Under the pieces are notes generated by a model. That model had not been told where the DNA came from, searched no databases, and saw nothing but the letters and a program-made list of their open reading frames with translations. A program made the translations under genes and the position numbers. 64,000 nt of DNA from NCBI GenBank assembly GCA_963691705.1, contig OY829541.1:55413931-55477930 (forward strand), written 5' to 3'. How positions within the stretch are numbered: position 1 is the stretch's first letter; every line of letters begins with the position of its first letter. The DNA is from Viola odorata. Lineage: Eukaryota > Streptophyta > Magnoliopsida > Malpighiales > Violaceae. Positions 35,535 through 45,828 of the stretch are shown one piece after another.

Positions 35535-35708
35535 CACGTGTCCATTTCTTCTGGCGCTATGGGCTAGCGTGCTTGAGAACTTTACCTGGATCGAGGTGTT
35601 GTAGCGCTTTTCTAGAATTGCACTCATTGCCTGAGTCTGTTTCTTATGTCGCTTCCACGCAACGACTGTGGCATCCGTCGTTTCGTTCGATTACTAGGGT
35701 TATAAAAC
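35535..35708 (+). promoter_or_regulatory. Putative promoter of antisense gene Y (element A)
   Basis: CACGTG at 35535-35540 and TATAAAAC at 35701-35708, about 170 bp ahead of the start codon. In element B the G-box is changed to CATGTG, but the TATA box is kept. Confidence 0.55.
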
Positions 35709-35876
35709 CCAATATTTATTCTTTTCCTTTTCTTTTATCATCCCACTTTCTCATATTTTCTTTTAGCCGTCTTGTTTCCTCCCCACTATTCAGGGCTCTT
35801 CGAAGTGCTTTCTTTCTAAAGGTATTTCCTTTTTTCCTCCATCATCCTCTTCATCTTTTATTTCTTTAATTCTGCC

Positions 35877-38238
35877 ATGGCTAAGACTCGCCGCTCTGAG
35901 TCGAAATCTGCCGATGAGAAAAGGATGGATATTACTGCTAGTGTTATCACATCTGAGGCTGCTCTCCGTGAGCATTTGGCCGCCCATAATGCTGATATCC
36001 CTGATGATTATAAGACCATTGTTGCCCCTGAGTCACTACATTTGAACAGCGTTCTGACGGGCAATCGGAGGGTCTTGTATGCGCAAATATTTCGTTATGG
36101 TTTCCGGCTTTCTATTGGCTCTTTTGTGAAAGAATTGCTTGTTGCTGGCGATCTGAATCCGGCCCAATTATCCCCAAATGCGTATTGTTGTGTTTATGCT
36201 TTTCTGGAACTTTGTAAATACAAAGGGATTACTTCCCCTTCCCTTCTACTGCTCAAATCTCTTTTTAAGCTGATGAAGTGTCGGGGAGTGATAACGATAT
36301 CGCCCCGTTTTGACGATGACTCTCTTAAGTCTTTTACTTGGAAACTCCTCCACATCGAGTCTTTCGTTGATGCCTGGAAAAAGGAGTTCTTTGTGATAGA
36401 TCTTCCCGAAGGTCCTGGTTCTTGGTGGCGATCTGGGTTTAACCAAAACGTCGATGATACCGTCTGGAGCCGACCAGGAACCCTTCCTCCATGCGAACAA
36501 GACTGGTTAAACAAGTTGCTCAAACTGGAAATCAGCGTTCACATCCGTCAAGTGGCTTGTAGAATGGACATTCATTCTTGTGTTAAACGTGAGTGTCGCA
36601 TTACTCCCTTATTTGTTATCGCTGATACTAATGCTGACGTTATTTTGTGATCTCGCAGCGACGAATCCCAACTATAAGCCTGAAAGCGTAAGGAGACGCC
36701 TGAAGAGGGCTCAAGAAAGAGAAGAAAATGAGAGGGCTACCTCCACGGAAGCTACTGATAATCCCACGGAGCTGCCGGCTACTTCCGCGAGTCTTGCTCA
36801 AGTATCCTCTTCTTCGGCCGGCGAGGGGAATACTGTCATTCCTTCAGGCGTTCCCCTCGTGACCATCGTTGTTCCTCCTTCCCAGCCTTCTTCTTCTTCC
36901 AAGGCTCCTAAGGCCATTGCCAAAGGAAAAAAGAAGAGAAAAACAAAAAGCGTTGCCGCTCTTACACCTTCTCCAGACGCGGCAGGTTCTTCAGACGCAC
37001 CTCTTCCTAACACCGTTACAGTAAGGGTGTCTTTTAGCCACGATATGCTACATTTTCGATGTCTGCCGTGGTTTGATTTCTTTTTTCTATATTTCATATT
37101 GCGTTCTTGGCAGGACACTACTGCTGTCGCTACCTCCGCTCCTCCCTCAGGCGCTATGAATTTGGGCTACGTGCTGACTGGTTCTAAGAAGAGACAGCGG
37201 CCGGAAGGTGAGGGCGGAAATTTCTCTTCCTCCACCACCGGAATGGAGAACAGACCTGCAGACGGTTTTGATTCCACGGCTGTTCCCCAAGGGGGGCATT
37301 CCTCTAAATTTTTGGTGAACATGGGTGCAGGCGAGACTTTCGGGGTTTCGCCCAATTCTTTTGGAGGTCCCGTTCATGCATATCCCTCCAATCTGGGATA
37401 TCAAGAGGGCTTGCAGGATTTTTCAGGTTATCATCCTCATGGTGTTTACCTTGCTCCGGGGGGTTCGTCCACACAGGTTCACCCTCCTTTTCCGTTGGTG
37501 TTTGTTCCTTCGAGCATCCCCCTGTTAGACCGTTATGGCGAAGGAGGTGCCACCTTCAACTTTGTAGCGGATCTTGGTCCGATAGGTGGGGTTGGAACTG
37601 TGACCCATCAGGTTGGACTGTACGATCTCCGCAACACTGGTTTGGCGGCACTGGGGGGCGATGGCTCGGATGAAGCTTCGGCTTTGCTGGCTTCCCAAGT
37701 ATTAGCGTCTGCGGCGAAACGGGATTCTTTCCTTTCTAAGAACGAGGTCAATAGGGTGAACTCATTACACTCCAGCCTTTTCACTAACATGATGAAGTTC
37801 CATTATTGGGCGGAGGAAGCACAGTGTCAGACTGCTTTCCTTTCCTCCTCCTTGGAGGAATTATCGCGGGAGCGAAATGAGAAGAAGAAGTTGCTGGAGG
37901 AGCGCACGCAACTATTATTAGCTCAACAGGAGCTGAAGAAGGAACATTCTGACGCCTTGGCAGAAGAGAGGGCCAAAAATACTGTCTTGGAGAATGAGAA
38001 GTCATCCTTGGCCCAAGAGAAGGCTGCCGTGGAGGAAGAGTCGGCCGATAGGAGTCTGTGGCACGTCGAGCAGACTGCTGCTATTTTAGTTGCTTGTTTT
38101 GAGGAAGTCCATGGGGTCGATGCGTACAAGCCTGATGATGTTACGGTGGCTTTCATGCAAAGATCTGCTCATCTTAATGAGGAGGGTTTTCGCCAAGCTA
38201 AAGCGGCAGGCTGGAAACGGAGGAACCCCGACAGTTGA
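35877..38238 (+). CDS. Antisense gene Y of element A: intact spliced PF04195-like protein, 732 aa
   Basis: Three exons, 35877-36588, 36659-37020 and 37114-38238, sum to 2199 bp without a stop; introns are 70 and 93 bp with GT-AG ends. It begins MAKTRRSESKSADEK. Residues about 40-200 hold the domain shared with gene X (YGFRLSIGSFVKELL, SPSLLLLKSLFKLM, ISPRFDDDSLKSF). The linker has KGKKKRKTKS, a likely nuclear signal. Residues about 600-690 form a Glu/Lys/Leu-rich coiled coil (LEELSRERNEKKKLLEERTQ), and the end contains FEEVHGVDAYKPDDV. Intron 2 has no stop and is a multiple of three, so retention would also stay open. Same domain order as X indicates an ancient duplication. Function unknown. 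Confidence 0.75.
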
Positions 38239-39343
38239 CATTCTTCGAGGCTTTGCCGCCCTTCTCTTAGTGATCAAGCGTCACTATATTTTTGTAATTA
38301 TTTTGACCGCTGAAGTTCATAACTCCTTAAAACATTTTTGGTGTAATTAGACAGCATTTATCGCTATCTTTCCTTTCATTTAGTTGTCTCCTTACGACCT
38401 TCTTTGGCGTTGTCTTCGCCCCGTTATCCCGATGCGCTTATTTTTTCGAGTAACTCCTTAGTAGTCCCACCAAAATTTCAAAATTCAATATCGGGTTAGT
38501 TCTCCTGGTAAGTCTTACGATATCACTGCTTATGAGATCATTACTCCTTTCGCTGCCCGAAAAATATTCTGCACATTCCTAATTGTAAACCATCAGTAAC
38601 AAAAACACGTTACGAGGGATAGTAATTACCCGTAGGAGCCTTTCTGCTGCCATCATAGGGCGCCATCTTGGAACCCGCGTGAATCGTTTTCGCTATCAGC
38701 TCTATACTTCACCAGGGATTACACATCTGGCTACTAGCTGGGATTTCACGATTCTCCGCGTTTCCCTTTTTTCACGATCGGGCCGTAAAGTGCCTCATCT
38801 TAGTGAGTTGTCGGATCGGGACGGCTATCACAAGGCTAGGGAGTTTTCACTTTTGGGCGTTGGCCTCTCGTCTAGAACCGTGTCCTTACTTAATGGCCTG
38901 GATGCAGCAGCCCAGTCGTTAAGATAGGATTCTTGTCTCTAGAACGGAGTTTCTATTCCTTTGGGGCGTGCCTTGTCTTGATGGGCCGTCTCCACGAGAA
39001 CGGTCAGTACAAGAAAAGGACTTTTCACCCCCAAAGATACCGGGTAGTGCCCTCACTTAATGAGCCATCTGATCAAGATCGGTCATCACAAGGATAGGAC
39101 TTTTCACCCCCGGGGGCGTCCAGGATCTTTCAATCCGACGCTAATTCAAGGTATGTTGGTTCGTGCCCTCACTTAGTGGGCCATCTGATCAAGACCGGCC
39201 ATCACAAGGATAGGACTTTTCACTTCCCAAGATACCCCCTTTTTTTTTTATCTGCACAAAGGCAACCACAAACACCCACGAAAGCTCTCTCTTCGAGCGT
39301 TAGTCATGGTTAGGGTTGACATAAATCAAAGGTGCAGATAAAA
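38239..39343. other. Element A non-coding convergence zone with 70-115-bp repeats
   Basis: No gene. At 38990-39235 lie three units with GATCAAGA(T/C)CGG(T/C)CATCACAAGGATAGGACTTTTCAC, reverse complement of the array in element B. The zone lies between the end of gene Y and the stop of gag-pol. Confidence 0.65.
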
Positions 39344-42300
39344 TTAAATTCTAGAGTAATATAATTTCAAACGAGCGATATTCCAAGAGTTGGATAAGGG
39401 TGTACCATCGAGTGTCTCCAGATGATAGGCTCCTTTTCCGACAACGTGGGTGACGCGATATGGTCCATCCCAGTTTGGACTGAATTTTCCCCTAAGTTGT
39501 CCTGCCGCTCGCTTGTCTCGGAGCACCAGGTCACCGGCTTTCAGCAACCGCTCTTTGACGCGCCTGTTATGATAACGGGCCATCTTTTGTTTGTAATGCT
39601 GCGTTTTCAGAAGGATTTCTTCTCGAACTTCTGGTAACGCGTCCAGGTTGGCTCGTAACCTTTCCTCATTCAGTTCCTCTCGAAAGTGAGCCACCCGTAG
39701 GCTCATGGTTCCAATTTCCACCGGTGTAACAACTTCGGTTCCGAAGGCCAACGCGAAGGGTGTTTCTCCGGTGCTAGTCTTTACGGTCATGCGGTACACC
39801 CACATCACGTATGGTAGCTCATCAGCCCACTTCTTTTTAGACCCTTCTAGGTTTTTCTTGATACCGCTGAGGATGCTCCGATTGGTTACTTCCGCCTGTC
39901 CATTAGTTTGCGGATGAGCCACGGAGGAAAATCGTTGCTCGATCCTGAATTCTGAGCACTGGTCTTTAAAGAATTGGCTGGTGAACTGCGTTCCGTTATC
40001 GCTGACAAGGACGCGAGGTATGCCAAACCTCAGGATAACTTGATATTTGAAGAAACGCCAAGTTTTTTCTGCCGTGATTGTGGCGACCGCTTCAGCTTCT
40101 GCCCACTTAGTGAAATAGTCTACCGCCACTATCACAAACTTCAGTTGGGACCTTGCCTTTGGGAATGGGCCTAAGATATCGATCCCCCATTTAGCGAAAG
40201 GACAAGGGGCGATAATTTCAGATATTTCAGTGGCAGGTCGCCGAGGAATTCCGGCAAACTCCTGGCACTTAGGGCAAGTTTGCACATAGTTGTGGCAATC
40301 TCTCCGGATGGTGGGCCAGTAGCATCCGGATCTGAAGACTTGTGCCGCCAAGGTGCCACCTGATATGTGCATACCACATACCCCTTCATGGATTTCGCGC
40401 AAGGTGTGAAGACCTTCTTGCTCAGTTATACATTTGGCGGCTGGGTGAGAAAAACATCTTCGAATCAAATCCCCATCATAGTACGTACAGCGAGCTGTCT
40501 GTTTCAGCACCTTTTTCTTTTCAGCGGTATCCTCAGGCAGTTCCTCATGTTTCAAGTACTTGATTACGGGAATTCGCCAATCGCTCTCACGCTCCTCCAC
40601 ACAAAAAGATGCTTGCTCTTCCATGAAAGATGGTACCGCTAGCTCACGATAATATACGCCTTTGGGTATGGACACTTCCGAATTCGCGGCCAATTTGGCT
40701 AGATTGTCAGCTTCAACGTTTTCCTCTCTGGGAACATGCTCGAAGCTGACTTGCACGCCCTCTTTCTTTATCTCCAACAGTTCTCGCTTTACTTTAGCGA
40801 GATATTGAATCATAATGGGTTCCCGGGCCTGAGAGTGCCCCAAGACCTGGTCAATTATTAACTTGGAATCACCACAGATTTTTAGACGCAGGTCTCCTGT
40901 TCTTCCAGTATCGTGCCTCCCTTTAGAGGAAAGTCCTTTCCCTATTCTGAGCCCGGCTAGCAACGCTTCGTACTCTGCCGCGTTATTAGACAACGGCTGT
41001 AGGATTCGAATGGCGTATCGTATTTGCATGTCGTGTGGCCCATTTATAAAGATTCCAGCTCCCGCTAGCTCTTGGTTTTTGGCTCCGTCCACATGGACGA
41101 TCCAAAGGTCCGTATAAGTTTCCGGGAACGGGAGATCCATATCGCCCCATTCCGCTTCAGGTATGCCGGCCAAAGGGTCCTCTGTAAAGGTACATTCCGC
41201 TATGAAATCAGCCAGGATCTGAGCCTTTACAGACGGTCGAGATTGATACCTTAATCCATACTGTTCTAGTTCAAGCGCCCAGATCAACATTCTTCCGGAA
41301 GATTCAGGCTTTCGAAATATTCTTTTCAGAGGCTGGTCCGTAAGCACGGTGACGGAATAAGACTGGAAATATCAGTCCATCTTGCGGGTAGCCTGTATAA
41401 GAGTGAACGCTATTTTTTCAATTCGGGCGTATCGTAACTCCGCATCCTTCAGAACATGACTCACAAAATAGACCGGGCGATGCGAGTGGTTATCATCGCG
41501 AATGAGGACGGCACTGACCACCTCATCCGCAGCGCCAAGATACAAATATAAGGTATCACCCGCCTCAGGTCTCGTCAACAGCAGGTCGGACGATAGGTAA
41601 TACTTTAGGCCGACAAATGCCTCCTCACATTCCGGGGTCCACCCGAACGAGGCTTTCTTGTGTATGACTTTGAAAAAAGGAAGACATTTCTCTCCTTGCT
41701 TGGAAATGAATCGCCCAAGGGCGATAACTCGCCCCGTTAGCCTTTGCACCTCTTTAATGGCTCTTGGCGATATCATGTCTTGTATGGCTTTAACCTTTGA
41801 AGGGTTAGGCTGGATACCTTTTTGGCTGACGACGTAGCCCAAGAATTTTCCCGTCTGAAATGCAAACATGCATTTTCGGGGGTTTAACTTCATGCGATAC
41901 CTTTTCATTACATCAAAGACCTCCTTTAAGTCCCGCAGGTGATCTTAAAAATTCGCACTCTTTACCAATATATCATCAACGTATGCTTCCACATTCCTCC
42001 CTATTTGCTCTTCGAATATCTTGCTGGCCATACGTTGGAATGTAGCCCCGGCGTTCTTTAATCCAAACGGCATCGCCGTATAACAGTACGTGGCCTTTGG
42101 AGTGAGAAACGCAGTCTTTTCTTCATCTTCCAGGGCCATGGGGATTTGGTGGTATCCAGAGTTGGCGTCCAGTGAACTTAAATAGGCGTACCCGGCAGTT
42201 TGATCAACTAATTGATCTATACGAGGGAACGGGTAACAATCCTTAGGGCAGGCATCATTTAAATCGGTGAAATTGATGCACATGCGCCAGTCCCCATTGG

Positions 42301-45215
42301 GCTTAGGAACAAGGATAGGGTTCGCTAGCCAGGTGGGATATTGAACTTCGCGGATGAACCCTGCGCCAAGAAGCTTGGTTACCTCTTTGTCCACAGCCAA
42401 CGCCTTTTCATTAGAGAACGCGCGCCGCTTTTGCTGTACCGACCTGGCATCTGGATCCACATTGAGCCGATGCTCGGCTATTTCGCGTGATATACCTGGC
42501 ATGTCTGCGGGTTTCCACGCGAAATCTCCTTGGCATTTGTTCAGTAACCGAGCCAGTTGAAGGTTCTCCGCTGGGCTGAGTTTTTCACTGATCAGGAAGC
42601 TTGCTTCCTCTATACCGATTGCCGGAATGGGTACCATTTTATCCAGAGGTTGAGCGCGCTTCTCATCGACTTGTTCATAGGGGTCCGCCGCTATACACAC
42701 ATACCTATCGCAGCTCCTTTGAGTCATGAGCGAGTAGCATTTTGCCGCCAGGTTTTGATCGTCTTTTATGGATACTACCCCATCCCAAGAGGGGTATTTC
42801 ATTTTTAAATGCTTTTGAGATATCACCGCTCCGAAACGGTTGAGAAAAGGTCGCCCGAGTACGACATTGTAAGGCAAATTTAAATCCACGACAAGGAACA
42901 GCAAGTTCTCTGATCATTTATAGGTGTCTTCTCGGAAATATATAGGTAAAGTAATTACCCCCGTGACAGGGATTGGAACCCCATCAACGCCAACTATAGG
43001 TCGTTTGCTGGGCGTTAGCTCATTATTAGGGTGTTTCAGGAGACTGTACGTTTCCAGCGAAAAGAGATTCACCGCACTCCTATTATCAATAAGGGTCCTT
43101 CTGATTCCATGGCTGGCGATGACGGGCGTAACCACCAAGGCATCATTGTGCGGGTAGACAACGCCTTTCTCATCTTCTTCGGAAAAGGATAATATCATTC
43201 GATCCAAGATGCCTATCGCATCTCCTTTCTTTGTCGCGTCATCCCATGTGCATTTTTCTCCTTTTGCGGCGGTCGGTTGTTCTGATTCGTCCATATAAGG
43301 GGTTCCTCCCGCGATAATGTTAATCATAGGGATATATTCGTCGTCGACCGTAAGAATTTCCCTATCTTTTCCTCTGGGAGCATCATCCTTCTGCGGAACG
43401 CAAGGAGGAACTGGTCGTTCGTCTGCTGTCCTTTTCATGGGATTATTTCTGGCATCTTCTCTTATCTGGGTGGCAAATTCTCCTTAATATCCTTCTTCCA
43501 CCAAAAGTTCTATCGCCGATTTTAACTCCCTGCACGCTTCCGTGGAATGGCCTCTGGCTTTGTGAAATTTACAATAAGCATTCTCCCTTCTCCCTAGAAG
43601 CACTCCTGGTTTCGTAGGCGCGGGGTAGCGGATGGGAAGATTTCGCTGTTCCGCTATCGCTAAAATCTCTGCCCTTGGTACATTAAGGGAAGGAAAATCT
43701 GGGTCGTACGTCCGATTTTTATAAGAATCCCCGTGACGTCGAGTGGGGGAACCACCGGTTTTTCCCTTCGAAAAATGACCCTTTTGTCTATTGGAGGCTT
43801 TGGGGATATGATCTTTCCGTCTGGCGTAATCGTCGATAAAATGGTCGTCAGGAAGGGGTTTTGCGGGAGCAGCGGTAATTTGAGATGTCCCATGCGGCAC
43901 GTTATACATCCTATCTCTGTTTTCTTCTTCTTCCATTTTTCGCATAATTGTGGGCTTTAAGTCTCAACGCATCTAAAGTCACTGGAGGGTCTACCATGAG
44001 CGCGTCTTTCAGTTTTCCATAGCGGCAGTTCCTTTTTAGGGCTTCTATAGCAAAATCAATAGTAACGCCCGGCGTTAAGGACATTTCCAAATCGAAGCGA
44101 CTGAGAAATTCCTTTAAAGTTTCTTGAGGCCTTCGTTGTATGTCAAATAACGCGGCGGCAGATTTCCTGATTGGAATTGTCGTACTAAATCTGCTCCGAA
44201 ATTTAGATTCTAATTGTGAGAAATTATTAATGGATCCACCAGGGAGTCCCTCAAACCAGAGATGCGCAACACCCGACAGCGTCATGATAAATATTTGGCA
44301 CAACGCCGCATCACTGTGGGTCTGAAACTGAACAAAATCCTTCACTTTATTGATATGCGAGATAGGATCCTTGGTGTCATCATAAGTATCAGTGGGAAGC
44401 TTCACGCGTCGACTGACCCTGTGACGCCTTATACGACGGCTAAATGGGTGGCCCGATGTATCATCAAGAATTTCACGTGCCTGACGCGGAGGAGACATTT
44501 CAGCTTGACGCCCCCTATTTCGTGGTTCTGGCGTAAGATGTCGCCTAGGAGATCGACTGCGACTCCTAGGCGAACGACTTCGATATCTTCGACTACTAGA
44601 TCTTTCACTGTACTCGGGAGACAAACTCCTATTGGCTCCTTCCCTCCGTCCGTCCCACCGGTTCCTAACCCCCTCAAGTTGCCTATCTCCTTGTGGGAGG
44701 AGACCTTGCGGCATCTGTGGTACGTAAGCTTCTACTCTTCCTTGAGTGAACGGCACAACACTAACCGAGGGATCTCCCGTGGACAAAGGCATCTGGAAGT
44801 TTTCCGGAAACAACGGTGATAAAGGTCGATCAGCGACAATAGATGGTGTGAACATGACGCGGGGAGGGAGACTAGATCCAGAAGCACCAGGCGTGATTCT
44901 TGCGGCCATTTCAGTCAAATATTCCAACCGAGAATGAAGGGTCGCTATTTCCATTGCAAAAGGATGTTCATGGCTGCGCACAGATCCCCCCAAAAGGGGA
45001 GTGGAGAAGTCAGGTCCCGCTATCTGAGATGACGAAATGCCCGTTTGCGAAGAGACAAGTCCTCCAGCGATTCCGACCGAGTGGTCCAGAGATCCAGAGG
45101 TAATTGGTTGCGACGTCATGGAGAGATCAGCCATAGCAAAGGGGAATAACTGCCTGCGGATTGAGAAAGGGATATTAGAGGATGATGACCGGATCGGCTC
45201 CGATCCTGTGGTCAT
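39344..45215 (-). pseudogene. Element A gag-pol (Tat lineage), broken
   Basis: Likely start ATG 45215 (MTTGSEP). Order: gag with Arg/Ser stretch; C-X2-H-X4-H-X4-C knuckle near 43570; protease, where the B motif DNGSA reads DNRSA; RT with YVDDILVK (about 41970); a gypsy RNase H lacking the first catalytic Asp (LYLGAADEVV); an archaeal-type RNase H (HVDGAKN, EADNLAKLA); integrase zinc finger and catalytic core; end near ARLKLYYSRI. Lesions: 1-bp insertion near 43928, TAA at 43484, TGA at 42912, TAA at 41946 and TGA at 41372. The two RNase H domains are the reason for the Tat assignment. Confidence 0.9.
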
Positions 45216-45280
45216 GACCGTTCCAATCTTCCGACTAAACGGAGCTTGGCTATTAAGGACGCTCACTTAATATACCAAGA

Positions 45281-45298
45281 CTCTCAATGAAAGCACCA
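45281..45298 (-). other. Element A primer-binding site
   Basis: TGGTGCTTTCATTGAGAG on the minus strand, two bases from the LTR; one base differs from the site in B. Confidence 0.65.
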
Positions 45299-45300
45299 TT

Positions 45301-45823
45301 TGATATGATTCAATGTCGATTTGATAGGACTTAGTGTCGTGTCTGATCGGAACGGCGGCGATCGGTGTCGGGTGTACCTGCAAAGCGCCGGAGGGGGAGC
45401 TCCGGCGTAGACACTCCGATGCTTAAGTCAGTTTAGGGGTATGAATTAACCAGAGGTTCTGCTAGATGATCTCGATCTTACCTTCTGTTTGAAAAGTAGG
45501 GGTATTTATAGGCCTTGATGGCGATACCTGGCGATAACAGTCCAGGCGATGTCTGATGATGACGTCACAAGCGATACCAGTAGGTGACGTCATGAGCGAT
45601 ATCTGACGGGGGTGCCGAAAGCGACAACCTCGGGGATCCCTAGGCTGGGATGGTGCCGTGCGTATAGAGACGCGTGAGTCCCCCCCTCCGCTGATGTCGA
45701 CCATCCTAGGAATCCTTTGCTGATCTCTGGGCGATATGAAGAGATATTACGGGACTTATGGGAATCCGTCCGGCAGGAGCCGCAAGTGTAGTAACACCGT
45801 TAGGGTTGTCTTGATTGTTATCA
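45301..45823 (-). repeat. Element A 5' LTR
   Basis: 523 bp; seven differences from 1166-1688. TATAAATA (minus) near 45503-45510, two TGACGTCA sites upstream of it, and the hairpin at 45386-45407. Confidence 0.95.
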
Positions 45824-45828
45824 CCGAC

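Larger units (their letters stand above)
1166..45823 (-). mobile_element. Element A: Ty3-gypsy (Tat lineage) retrotransposon with antisense gene cassette
   Basis: A gypsy element on the minus strand, flanked by CCGAC at 1161-1165 and 45824-45828, with 523-bp LTRs at 1166-1688 and 45301-45823 (7 mismatches, 1.3%). Removing B leaves about 16.0 kb. From its 5' end it has primer site, gag-pol (45215 to 39344), a non-coding repeat zone, and four genes on the opposite strand (38238 back to 2677). The order RT, degenerate RNase H, second archaeal-type RNase H, integrase is typical of the Tat lineage. Gag-pol is broken by one frameshift and four stops. Confidence 0.93.
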
